Of a DNA stretch of 26,659 nt, positions 1 through 10,417 are shown piece after piece. The stretch is from Choristocarpus tenellus KU-1152. Lineage: Eukaryota > Phaeophyceae. Position 1 is the first letter of the stretch; every line of letters starts with the position of its first letter. Position numbers and translations under genes: made by a program. Below the pieces are notes generated by a model. It was not told where the DNA came from and searched no databases. It saw only the letters and a list, made by a program, of their open reading frames with translations. The stretch is from NCBI GenBank assembly GCA_964200185.2, contig CAXNAD020000167.1, forward strand, positions 1 through 26,659, read 5' to 3'.

Positions 1-37
1 CATCCCCTCCCCTGTTGGCCTCCTGTGATGTGGGCAG

Positions 38-1479
38 GCTGCTTCGAGCTTCCTGTCCGCGATACCTACTTTGCATCCCTACATGAGAGAAGCGATTCAC
101 CAGCAGTTGCCCCCACCGACGCCACTAGCAAGAAATGACTTGGGTGTGGTCAAACCTGAGTCGAAGGCGTTTAGACGAGCCAGACGAACTGATCGCCCAC
201 AGGGAAAGGCGCAGAGAATTGATAGAGTTGAAGGTGAGGTGATTAAAACAGCGCCTGGTGGGGTTGCGCAGACGGGTGGAAATGTGGTGGAAATGAAAGG
301 AGGATCTAAGGTTCAGGTTGAGTCAACTGCTGGGGAGAAAGGAGAGCTGGAGGGGGAGGAGCAGTTTGAGGAGCTGCTCGAAGAAAGAGTTCAACAAGAG
401 GCAAGGGGTAAGGCCGAGGAAATACATACTGGCAGCAAATGCCCAGTGTTGAACCCACAACATTCCGATGGGATGCTGGAAGTAGTGCCAAGTTCTTGCC
501 TCTCTCCTACCCACATCGATGGAGAGATTGTGGAGAAGGAAACAATGTCAATTGAGAAGCGGTTGAAGAGCTTTGATGTTTCCACCTCCGAAGCTTGTGC
601 TGGTGCTGCTGGTGGAGCAGGAAAAGATGTGGTGGTGAGAGCATGTGAAGCTGGCAGTGTGGATGGTATTGAAAAGTCTCTAACAACTGTTTCGCTTGCT
701 GATGGCAGGGACGTGTTACCCACTCCAGAGGGAGATGTGGGGCAATCTATAGCAAATGTAGTTCTGTTCAATCCACCAATGGGCCACAAAACTGCAACAT
801 CCCTGCATGCAGCGCTCGGAGTAGCAGTGACTGAGGCTGGTGGTGTAGCGGGGGTAGATAGCACAAGAGGGAAAGGAGAAACAAATTCAGGTGAGAGTAG
901 CAGCGTGGCAGCGAGAGAGTCTGATGACAGGTCAAGTCCTGAAGGGACAGTGGTCAGAGGCAGCACCAGTACCAAACAGGACAAGTTTGTTGGTGGAGAA
1001 AGGAGGAGGGTATCTTTTGCAACAGGGACTAAGGAAGAACCTCTGCCTTCTCCCCCTTGTCAAGAGGTGGGAAGCGAGAGGGGGAAGCCTTCCACGGTTG
1101 GAACAGGGCGGCTACGAAGGCAGAAACGAGAGGATCGCATGACTTCCAAAGGACGCAAGCCCCCCCCCCCACCACGCCCTGCTGTGTTGGGGAAGGTGGT
1201 GGAGAGGACGCCAGCAAGTACTCTAACAATGACTGGTAACTGTGGTATGGGGCGAGAGGTGGAGGGTCATGTACCAAAGTTTGAGGCTGATCTCTCCTTC
1301 CGGGTACTGAGTAGGCAGGTCTATGACAGTAGGCAGATGTTTAACCCACATGGAGAGGTATCTGAGGTGCTTGATGAAGGAAGTTGTAAGGGTGGTGGCG
1401 AGTCTGAGGAGGAAGAGTCCAAGGATGAGGAAGATGAGGAGGGTGAGAAGGGTGGAGATAGTGAGGATGAGAATGACAG
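38..1479 (+). CDS. RPAP2: RPAP2-like gene, internal exon (end of RTR1 domain plus disordered linker)
   Basis: The acceptor GGGCAG ends at 37, after a pyrimidine-rich stretch. The reading frame is blocked by TGA at 26-28, which forces an acceptor between 28 and about 71; 38 gives phase 0 and restores the RTR1 tail. The donor is GACAG|GTGTGT, with the intron beginning at 1480 in phase 2. The exon is unusually long (1442 nt) and encodes almost the whole linker. A run of ten C at about 1160-1169 sits inside a proline-codon tract and could slip during replication or sequencing. Confidence 0.72.
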
Positions 1480-2904
1480 GTGTGTATGCAATGCATCTTG
1501 ATGCATATTCACTCCCTCCTGTTCTAGACAGGCCTTGGCTTGCCTCAGGTACCCACTTTCAATATTGAGTTTGCATGTTCTCATCAGGCACTCACTCACT
1601 TGTGGCTTTGTCAGTGTGTGGACTAGCTTAACCTTAAAGTTGAAGTCATATTACTTCACCCACTGTTACCTACAAACAATCGAACTGGGTAATTCAGGGC
1701 AATCTGGCTGGAGGCCTTTGGAGAGGAAATGCCTGAAGGTGTAGCAAGCACCCCGTGGTTGGACATGGATGCAATCAAGAATCGACAACTACGAGAAGAA
1801 TTTGTAAGGGTCAACATCCATCATTTATCACAACATCCAACATTTATCACTCTCCTGAATAGATACCCTTTAAAATGCATCACCTCACAGAGAAAGTATT
1901 GTACAGTGTGTTGACAAATATCTCGCTGTAAGTGTTGTGATTCAAGTTGGAACGCTGTACTGAGCACAGTATGTGGGCTTGGCAAATGTATTGGAGGCAT
2001 GATCCACTTTCTCATGCATCCTTAGTCTTGTCATATTGAAGCACCTACTGCAGTTAAGGTTGCTTGAAATTGTCATGCCATGTGTGTGTTCATGTCCCCA
2101 ACTCAACTAGTCCAACCTGTTTTCTGAATTTTACCTTGTAGTGGTGGCTTTTGGATGTTCAAGGTGGTTCTTGTTTGTATCTTTCTATTATTTGAATTCT
2201 GCCTGGAAGTTGTTAAACTTGTCCACTTCAATTAAGTTTTATTTCAACCTATTTCTCAGGTGTCATCAATTGGCATGTTTGCTACACTCTGGAGCACCAT
2301 GGCTGATTGGGTCACACATGAGACTCGGGGGGTTTGTCAAGTTGTGAGAGAAGTAGTGGTTAAAGCAAATCAACATGCCAACCAAACAAGACTATCTGGC
2401 AAGGAGGCAGGCATGGAAGAGAACAAGGTGATTACTACTATGATTACTGAAGTTGCTAAGGCTGCGGAGAAAGCCCTGGCAGGTGTAAGACCACAATCTG
2501 CTGTCAACATTTCAATGACTGCTGCTCAGCGACAAAGTGCAATCAGCTCCATGGTGAACACTCACCTGCCCCATGCTGAGCGGGTGTTGAGGGTTGGACA
2601 TGCCTACGATGGTAGTGACTTCAGTGGTGGCTCAGCTGATCAAGACCTAAGGATAGAAAAGTCGGGTTGTCGAGGGGCAAGGGCGGTAGGGTGTAGACGG
2701 GCGGTGGCAGCACTGATAGAAACTTTCAGTGTCAGTTTGGAAGGCCCAGGCTTATCAACCAAGCAGTGGCAGGTTGTGTCTCTGGTGTTGCTCTCAGTGC
2801 TCGGTTTAGATGTGTGGAGTATGGGGGCGTATTGTGCAGAAGAACTAGGGCTTTCCAAGCGGGAGTTTGAAATGTTGTGTCAGGTCTTTCTTGAAGAATT
2901 GTGA
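38..2904 (+). CDS. RPAP2: RPAP2/Rtr1-like RNA polymerase II CTD phosphatase, 3' part (three exons, 5' end outside window)
   Basis: Joined exons 38-1479, 1698-1803 and 2260-2904 give 730 codons plus TGA with no frame error. The first visible residues, AASSFLSAIPTLHPYMRE, match the segment that follows the last zinc-binding cysteine of the RTR1 domain in RPAP2/Rtr1 (pattern C-x-x-(A/S)-S-x-F, then P-x-(W/Y)-(V/M)-R-E). A linker of about 450 residues follows; it is low in complexity, with proline-rich (KPPPPPRP) and strongly acidic (ESEEEESKDEEDEEGE) stretches. Exons 2 and 3 encode a compact C-terminal region with a WLDMD motif and SSIGMFATLWSTMADWVT, the kind of tryptophan-rich second domain that plant RPAP2 proteins carry. 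In known members the protein shuttles between cytoplasm and nucleus and removes Ser5 phosphate from the Pol II CTD. The catalytic and zinc-binding residues lie upstream of position 1, so activity cannot be judged. The family call rests on short motifs read by eye; that the gene is real is much more certain than its name. Confidence 0.66.
1698..1803 (+). CDS. RPAP2: RPAP2-like gene, internal exon
   Basis: Acceptor AATTCAG ends at 1697 and donor TTT|GTAAGG starts at 1804, a strong consensus donor. The leading G completes the split AG- codon of the previous exon as arginine. The 106 nt encode R-AIWLEAFGEEMPEGVAST followed by PWLDMDAIKNRQLREEF. The exon is short, tryptophan-containing and conserved in feel, unlike the disordered linker before it. 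The frame leaves in phase 0. Confidence 0.75.
2260..2904 (+). CDS. RPAP2: RPAP2-like gene, terminal coding exon
   Basis: Acceptor ATTTCTCAG ends at 2259 after a T-rich tract. The exon enters in phase 0 with VSSIGMFATLWSTMADWVTH and runs 214 codons to TGA at 2902-2904. The product looks folded and helical, with an alanine/lysine-rich helix near the middle and a hydrophobic C-terminal helix pair ending in QVFLEEL. In plant RPAP2 proteins a comparable C-terminal region follows a long linker. No AATAAA lies close to the stop; the first clear one is at 3940-3945, about 1 kb away, so the 3' end of the mRNA is not resolved. Confidence 0.75.
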   Translation: MSSIGMFATLWSTMADWVTHETRGVCQVVREVVVKANQHANQTRLSGKEAGMEENKVITTMITEVAKAAEKALAGVRPQSAVNISMTAAQRQSAISSMVNTHLPHAERVLRVGHAYDGSDFSGGSADQDLRIEKSGCRGARAVGCRRAVAALIETFSVSLEGPGLSTKQWQVVSLVLLSVLGLDVWSMGAYCAEELGLSKREFEMLCQVFLEEL

Positions 2905-4336
2905 ATTATTGTTCATAATATAGAATGTGTAGTTTTCCCCTTGAGTATCAAGCATCATCCCATTTCAAGACAATTCAAGACAGCAACACTCAGCAAATCT
3001 AGGTCGAGGTTTGGGATTGGCAGTTTTTGTTGGGGGGACCTAAAGCTCTAGATGTTGAGTATTGTTACACATGCCCATAGAAATTTCCTCTTGTTGTATG
3101 TTGTGGATAGTAAGACCTGTAGAAGGGAGATGAAAGGGATATGCAACGTTTAGTAACCTATTACCTCAATATATGCAATGTTTAGTGGACTATTCCAAGA
3201 TTGATCTGAAGATTTATATTCCATAAAGGTCTGTGGGGTGTCCAACAGCCACCAACTTCATTTCTATGTCCTGTGTAGTGACATGAATGACATGTCATCC
3301 CCACTGTTGCATGTCTCACGCCCTCATTATCTTCTCATGGGTGCTGATGGGTGCTGATGTGATGCACGCTCTAATGGAAGTACTTGAGTACAGGATCCAA
3401 GTGGGAGTGATGATGATGGTGCACAAACAACTTACACCAACTAAGCCCAGGTATTGAACTACTCACGCTATTAATAGGAGGTAAAGGTGCAGCATGTGGT
3501 GCATGTGACCTGGAGGTTTGGCGATCTTTTCAACTTCCTCAGGTCTTCTCTAGGCGTCAAAGTGTCAAATTGTCAAGGTATCAAGGTGTCAATTGTCAAG
3601 GTATCGAGGTGTCAAAGTATACAACACACATTGGGACATGAGTGCAGAAAATCTGCCTCCTCATTGGACCTGAGAGAGGGAAAGGCTGGCCTTGACATGG
3701 AAGTTTGTCCTAGGTCCCACCTCTTGAAGGTTCCTCTGTATTTGGTACTTTGAAATATGTTTTAGATGTAGCTGTAAGAGGAGGGGCAGGGGGAAGATGA
3801 CTACCACTGCATTTTTCATGGAAGGGACAAGTGTATATTTTTGTCTTGTTTTGGTGGTGTGGTACAGTAAGGGTTGGGGTAGATATTTAGATGATATCAG
3901 AAGTGGGGTTAGGTGAAACTAAGGTCAGGTGAGTATTGCAATAAAATGATGGGACTACTTGTCCTAGATGTATTGGTGCCTTGCCAATGCATGTATTTCC
4001 CACTAAACCTGTGTTTAGCATTCAGCCAGTCTGAATTATTTTGCATACAATGCACTTGAACTTGCTCTATGAACACAGCTTGTGAATGCTTTGATGCATA
4101 CATCTGCGCTAGAAAATAACCCAAGTTATCAACACTTCTGGGGTGGAAAACTGGCAAAGTTCAGGTTTGGAAAAGGTCATTGCATGTTTTTGTCAAGGAC
4201 CTTCAGCGTCAATTTTTTTGGACAAAAATTTGAAGTGTTGTACTCAAGGAAGGACACATGCTGCTACCAACGAAGGTGGTGTAGACTGGCTTCAATCAAG
4301 GATATCAAACAGTACAATGTAAAACCATCTAAAATG
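2905..4336. other. Intergenic / possible 3' UTR of RPAP2-like gene
   Basis: No coding signal is convincing on either strand; the open frames present are short and lack family motifs. The stretch contains the 3554-3620 minisatellite and one AATAAA at 3940-3945, a candidate polyadenylation signal of low confidence. Confidence 0.4.
3554..3620. repeat. Minisatellite, about 22-23 bp unit, roughly three copies
   Basis: The motif GTGTCAAATTGTCAAGGTAT recurs with small changes (GTGTCAATTGTCAAGGTATC, then GTGTCAAAGTAT). Each unit is itself built from shorter GTCAA(G/A) words, so the array probably grew from a smaller repeat. Confidence 0.7.
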
Positions 4337-4399
4337 TTATTTGTACTATGTAAAACGTTTATTGTACTATGTAAAGCGTTTATTGTACTATGTGAAACC
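4337..4399. repeat. Three-copy tandem repeat, 21-bp unit
   Basis: ATTGTACTATGTAAAACGTTT is present three times in a row with one to three differences per copy (AAAACG, AAAGCG, GAAACC). The period is a multiple of three and all copies are open on the plus strand, but the surrounding open frame has no family features. Confidence 0.8.
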
Positions 4400-4798
4400 T
4401 GTAATTTATTCATTAAAACATGCAAAACACATAAAAAAATATATTGAAGCATGTACATTATTGTGAACCCTACACGAAGACAACCCTAACCCTATATTAC
4501 AATACAAAACAATGGGAGATGCCAGCCCACCCAGGCCCACCTGACCAACACTAAATCCACGTACATATAGGAGACATCCCACCATCACCCAACCCAATCC
4601 TACCAGCCCAATTCGCACCAGGTTCACCTTAAACCCGTCACTGACTCTTCGTGGGGTGTTGGTACCATTTTTTTGGTGTTCCATCTTGAAGTGGGTCTGG
4701 AAAAACCTGGAATTTACTTTTGAATTATCAGTTCATATTTGTGATTTCTTTAATCTTCATGAATGTCAAACATAAACATTTTGCACATACGTTGTACC
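4400..4798. other. Gene-free stretch
   Basis: No supported feature. A C-rich plus strand at 4480-4630 creates a glycine/valine-rich minus-strand open frame of 92 codons, which looks compositional rather than coding. A short CCCTAACCCTA occurs at about 4486-4495; it is not a telomeric array. Confidence 0.3.
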
Positions 4799-5018
4799 TA
4801 ATAAACTATTTCACCGATACACTAATAAACTAGTAAATTAATATACTAATGCACTAATTAATTATTACATTAATGCACTATTACACTAATAAACCAATAC
4901 ACTATTACACTAATAAACTAATAAATTAATTAATACACTAATAAACTAATACACTAGTACAGTGATATAGTTATAAAATAATAACTAATACACCAATACA
5001 CCAATACACTAATACCTG
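4799..5018. repeat. AT-rich degenerate tandem repeat of ACTAATA-type words
   Basis: About 220 bp are built almost wholly from ACTAATAA, ACTAATAC and CCAATACA words of 8 to 10 bp, with no G for long runs on the plus strand. It begins after CGTTGTACCTA and ends at ACACTAATACCTG. There is strong strand asymmetry, A and C on one strand and T and G on the other. Confidence 0.75.
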
Positions 5019-5954
5019 TATTGAACAAGTTTATCGTATCCAACGACAATTTCTTGAATTGAATTGTGCATTTAGGGTGGTGATGAGTGTCACTCAGGTA
5101 GTGGGAACAAGTATGTGCTGGTCTCATGATTGAACAGCACCAAATGGGAGTAGTGTGTTGTAGTGGCTGAACAAATCCAAAAGATTTGCCATACCCTCAT
5201 TCAAGCACAACATTATTGTAACTCTGACACACCTATGGTAGCTATTGAATGCAAGCTGTCCCTATCACAAACACATTCACTATGGCAAACCTTGTTCATT
5301 GTATTTTGATACCCTCACAAACAGGCAAAAAGTTGGCTGACTGGTCACCTGATCCACAGGCATGTCCATCTTCCCAACCCACCATGTTCTTGTTGATGCT
5401 CCTGAGGCCGGGAGGAGGATCTGCTCCATGCATCATTATCACAAAGGAGATTGTCCCCAACACGATAGCGCATAATGTTGCCTTAATCCAATAGGGGTTG
5501 AATCAACAAAGACCTCAGCTTCTGAAGGACAGCATGCCAAGGTGACAACGGCTGATTTACCTGGTCATGGTTGACCCACTTCTGGAGGTGTCAAGCAATC
5601 GAGAATCCATGATGGTCAGCAATGGCATTGATGATATCGGTGCCAGAGCTGTACCTGTCACCCAGACTGGTAACTGTATGAGTGGGGGTGATCCTGTACT
5701 TTGGAGGAGATCCTGCCACAGGCCAGATCTGGAAAAGGATGTAACGTAACTTTAGCTTAGTGTCCAGAAGGGATGAATGCAGCAGCCACCAGTGTGCACA
5801 AGCTAGTGTAGGAAGCCCCTACAATGATATATTTAGGGTAGATGCATATTATTTGGATATTAAGGTGTGTTTGTAGACTGGTTAGCATTTGAGAATGTGG
5901 AGGAACACAAGAGTCTTGTCTGTTATCCTGAATGAATGATTGTTGTGCTTTGCT

Positions 5955-6016
5955 GTACACCATACTATACACCATACTATGTATCAAACTATATATCATA
6001 CTGTGCATCATACATG
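5955..6016. repeat. Degenerate 12-bp tandem repeat
   Basis: About five units resembling TACACCATACTA follow one another, drifting to TATCAAACTATA, TATCATACTGTG and CATCATACATG. It is AT-rich and non-coding. Confidence 0.65.
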
Positions 6017-7009
6017 CACGGGAGATATTATTACTCTTTTCATTTTGATATTTACCTGTGTGTTGAGGTCTCATAAATTTGGTGTGATATGTAACAGGAT
6101 ATTTGAGTATTGTGTCTAGCTCCAGCAGTCTTTCCTTGGTCGGATATGATAGGGTTGGGGTTCCACTGAATTGACCTTTTAGGCGTGTTTTGCCATGTCT
6201 TTAGTAAAGCCTATGCGCTGTGTCTAACAATGTTTTACAATGTGTTGGGGTCAGAAAGATTTGATCTTTGGTTTTGTATAGAGCTTGTGTTTTACCACTT
6301 TGATTTGTACAAGTCTAGTATGGTAGTTTGTTGGAAGTTTCTACTGTTGCCAATTGAAAGAAATTGCGAGGGTTTTATATCACCTTGAGACAATTCCATT
6401 AACTCAATTGAATCAACTGAATGCAGCCATATATGCAACACTACGTATGGGTGGCTAGGTGACCATAAGGAACTACTGAGTGATGCGAGGAAATTTGCAT
6501 TGCGTCAAAAAGCGCTAATACTCATGGCGAAATAATGGACTTCTCAAAAGGTATTGATTTCGATATATATATATAATATTCTTCAATGAAGAATCAACAC
6601 GATTGAATTGTCATGTTTGACAACACTACCATGTACTAGTGCTAGAGTTATTTCTTATTGGCTTTGTCACATTGTATCATTGGTCTTGGCTGACTCAGGC
6701 ACCAAGCACACTTGCTATAAATTAAGCATGTGTGTGCGGCAAGCCTAATGGAGGGAGAGTCTTTGCTGCTGCAGACCAACTGTGGTTTGTATATCTACAC
6801 CCAACCCAACTTTCAGTCTCATGATCACTTTTGTTCAATCCCTCTTGGGAATTAAAGTAACTGTCAACTACAGCAGTAGTAAGATTCTTCCTAGTACTTT
6901 CCTCCAAGACAAATCTGACCTTAAACTAGGGCGTAGGACCCTGAATGTAACCTTGGACGTGGACATAATTTCTTGTTGAATACCATTGATGATACTTTGA
7001 TATATGTTC

Positions 7010-7036
7010 CAACCATTAATTGTTGGTTAATGGTTG
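7010..7036. other. Perfect 10-bp inverted repeat with 7-nt loop
   Basis: CAACCATTAA at 7010-7019 is the exact reverse complement of TTAATGGTTG at 7027-7036. It could form a hairpin. No T or A run follows and no known RNA family is apparent. Confidence 0.5.
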
Positions 7037-7644
7037 TTGTTTGGAATTATACTTTTTACCACTGCCGATACCCAACAAATGCAGTACATATTTAGGAAAA
7101 AGTGGACGTCTCAAGGCTCTGTGCTGGAAGCAACCTCACATAGACAATTGAGGATCAGGTCGTACTATGTTGTTCTGTGTTCAAATCACCTCAATAGTGC
7201 CCAAGTAGCTATGGTATTTCTGGATAATTTAATGCTTACTTGAAGTATGTAGCAAATCCAGATGACAAAATAGCCCAAAACAGGGTAATACTGATTCAGT
7301 ATCTATCTGTAGTACCCTGACCTTTGTTTTCTTCTCCCAGTTCAACACTGATATACAGAAGTAACCGGTGACAGTTTTCAAACCTCAACATGCGCAATCA
7401 TGTGTGACATGGCTGAGATTGGAAGGAATTTGTGGCCCTGACTGACTCTCACAACAGTATGATCAAAAGTTCCATACATGCCTAAAGATCAAGTAACTGA
7501 GTCCGATTCTACCCAGAGGACACAGATGGCCCAATATTACGTAATATAGCTTTAGGAATAAATGTCAAAGAACATGGGTGTCCTTCCTCTTATAATGTCC
7601 ATTTCTGTCAACTTGTGGCGTGTAGTGGTCCAATTACTCTGTGG

Positions 7645-7746
7645 TGGGTGGTGCTAGCTTCACCAATGACATCTAGCAAGATCTAACAAGATCTAGCAAG
7701 ATCTAACAAGATCTAGCAAGATCCGGCAAATGTCATCTACCACCCA
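7645..7746. repeat. 10-bp tandem array inside an interrupted inverted repeat
   Basis: From 7671 to about 7729 the unit ATCTAGCAAG alternates with ATCTAACAAG for five units and ends in a diverged ATCCGGCAA. The array is bracketed by inverted arms: TGGGTGGT (7645-7652) and ATGACA (7666-7671) on the left pair with TGTCAT (7731-7736) and ACCACCCA (7739-7746) on the right, with 13 unpaired bases on the left and 2 on the right. The BglII-type word AGATCT recurs in each unit. Confidence 0.75.
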
Positions 7747-10415
7747 GTGTTGCCTTACCCTACTTTCAGTCTATGTAGATACTATAATACTCGGTATGTG
7801 TGTTGCATTACTCTAAAACAGTATCCAAAACTATAGCCTCAACCTCCTGACTGATGACCTCAAGGGGATCACAGTTTCCACATGCTAGGTCTTTCCGCAT
7901 GTTCCTTGCCCACAAGGTCAACCCTCAAGCCCTGAACATACCCCAAAATATCGTGTCTAGTTATGCCAACACTCAAGGACATGATGTGACAAAATGTGGC
8001 AGGTCGCAATGTAATGTGGCATAACATCATGAAGCACAACATGAGATGATATGAAAGACAATACTTGTACTGTATGATTAAATCAGTATAATCCTTTTAC
8101 CCTGGAACGTCCCCTTCCCCGTTGATGGTATTCTTGCTACAATTATCACACACTGTATATTTCCATAATGGTCAATAACGGCACCATTTGTCTACCTTTC
8201 AGTCGATTCCCTCCTGGGCAACTTCATCACTCCATCTAGTCTCATGTCTGCCTCTTTTGCATGGGAGATACTTCTAATATCTCTCAATATATAGGTATGA
8301 CCATATTGCAAGGACCTGCACATACAAAACATTGAGCAGGCAGAGATCCCTGACTTGTGTGCCTGCAGAGGATTCCAACACCTTGCAGAGGCGTCTCCTC
8401 CTCACTCCCTCGCCCTATGTGAGTGGGTATGGCTTTCTTTTATCCAGGATTTCCAGGAATATGTGGTATGTCCTTACAGATGGGGGCGACTACATCCACG
8501 TAACATTGTAAACATCTACACGCCAATCAGGTCAAGGATCCTAACATTCATTCAACTCAAAATTAACACACATGATTTTCAAATTTGAGAAATAATTTTG
8601 TGGGCATGCTGATATTTTTTTATGAAGAGCACCAAGGCCTTTGTGTGAGAGTTGTGCTCTCTTATTAGATCTACCTACCCCTGGTTGTTGTGGAGTCGAT
8701 GGCTTTGTGTATCAGTCCATACAAGAGCATGATTGCCTTTGCCACCCAGCACCCTTTCTAATAAAAACATTGATCTGTAGTTTAAGGAAAGTCAACGTGA
8801 GGGATGAATGTAGTGTTAGCAGAATTGCTGGTTCCAGTAGCACCTGCCTAAACATATTTAGAGGGATCTCACTTCAAGGAATTGTTGCCCCAATTTGAAA
8901 ACCACACTTGATTTTGTGCAATCCAAGATCTATGCTCCTTTGCAGGACAGGTGAACAAACAAGTTGAAAACAACAGTTTAACAATACATTACAACTTCAA
9001 AACGCAGAATAGTTGGGATCCGATATTGGTACCAAGAAATCCAACGCCCACAGGACATCAATCAAGGCTACGAATGGCTAAAGTTTTGTCATTTTCTCAA
9101 GAAAAGTGACTAAATTCTGACATTGGAGGCCAGACTATAACTTGTTACTAAAAAAGATGAAATAAATATATTTTGAGCACGCTGTAGACAGAGAGGATAC
9201 AGTTAACTTCTACAATTTTGGTTGTCCTTACCCTTGAGAAATTTTGCCAAGTTTCTCTTTGGTTGCTTGGTCGAATTTCCTTGTACATGTTTGTTTTAGT
9301 GGAGAAACTATGAAGGTGGTCTCAGGTGATACACCAATTGTTGCTATATTGAAGTAATCTCAAGTATCCTTGTTGTAGGTTCCATACCCTCAGGAGGTGG
9401 GTACAAAGTATATATGCTTCTCCTTTGCACTACCATTTCACTACTACACTTTTACTACTAGCCTGGTACACCTCAACACTAATCTGAAGAATAATGCTAT
9501 ATAGTAGAGAAAATAATTGTAACAGCTGTCCTCTTGAAGATTGGGTATATATAGTACGCAAGAAAACAAGAAATGTTACTACACTAGTAGGTTGTTAGGT
9601 TCCTACTTTTTGCGTTTTGTGTTGGATTATTATGATTATGATTATTATGATGATTAGTATTATTATTATTATAGGCAGCACCCACTGCTTTGAAGTCAGA
9701 TTCATATATCAACTCAGAAAAGAAACAGAACGAACCCAACTCCACCAACCAAGCCCTCTCAAACCCAGGCAGGTTTCATGCTTTTCACACTATTGAGATC
9801 TTATCACACATCATCGCATGCTACAACACCCACCCCAGGCCCTCAGTCCTGTAAGCTGTTCCAATTATCACTTGGTACGTTGAAGCATTCTGAGAGTAGT
9901 TCGGCAAAGTCCTCAATTTTCTGTGATTTTCATTACATATATTGTTCCAGAGCATGTTAAATATTCTGAGTATATATTACTCCTGGCACACATAATGAAG
10001 TCCCTTTTGTTAGACTCCATGCCAATACACAAAGGTCGAAGGAAAGAAGAACCAATCAAAGTATATCATGGACAAGCAACTACCATGCCTACAAATCATG
10101 ATAGTGACCTTCATCATGCCAAACAAGATAAGGAACCTTACACTTTCACTATTGCCTAAATGTTGCTCTCAATGGTTTGTTCTCTTGGGTTATTTTTAGT
10201 CTCACCTTTGTAGTAGGTGATGAGCGATGTTCAAATGGATGGAATGATCCTGAGGTTTTTATCTTTCCTCTATGATCTTGATGATGCTGGTAGTGTCAAT
10301 GAGGTCCTGCCGTAATTATTGGATACTACTATATTACTGTGTGGTAGTGTCTGGGTCTTGACTGCTCTGTTCAGCCACATTGAGTTATATCTTTCCTTTT
10401 CTTCATCACAGCCCG
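7747..10415. other. Gene-free stretch
   Basis: Open frames at 8355-8588, 8641-8898 and 9778-10159 have no motifs and no matching splice partners, and look like chance. A short ATT/ATG trinucleotide run lies at 9629-9674. Nothing else is supported. Confidence 0.35.
9629..9674. repeat. Imperfect ATT/ATG trinucleotide microsatellite
   Basis: Runs of ATTATG, ATGATT and TATTATTATTATT follow each other with little interruption. Confidence 0.7.
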
Positions 10416-10417
10416 TT

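Larger units (their letters stand above)
5019..7644. other. Gene-free stretch with one unexplained open region
   Basis: At 5249-5749 both strands stay largely open, with higher GC than the flanks and possible splice signals on the minus strand, but I recognise no family there. The rest, apart from the repeat at 5955-6016 and two small hairpins, shows nothing I can support. Confidence 0.3.

Noticed and set aside
391-984. 197-codon minus-strand open frame opposite the RPAP2-like linker
   Set aside because: It is antisense to a long low-complexity exon, its Ser/Thr/Pro-rich composition mirrors the coding strand, and it has no family motif.
4480-4500. Telomere-like CCCTAACCCTA
   Set aside because: Only about one and a half units and embedded in unrelated sequence.
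4406-4684. Minus-strand open frame of 92 codons rich in Gly, Val and Leu
   Set aside because: It follows from a CCAACCC-rich plus strand; no signal, partner exon or motif.
7671-7729. CRISPR-like array
   Set aside because: The units are contiguous 10-bp repeats without spacers, and the genome is eukaryotic.
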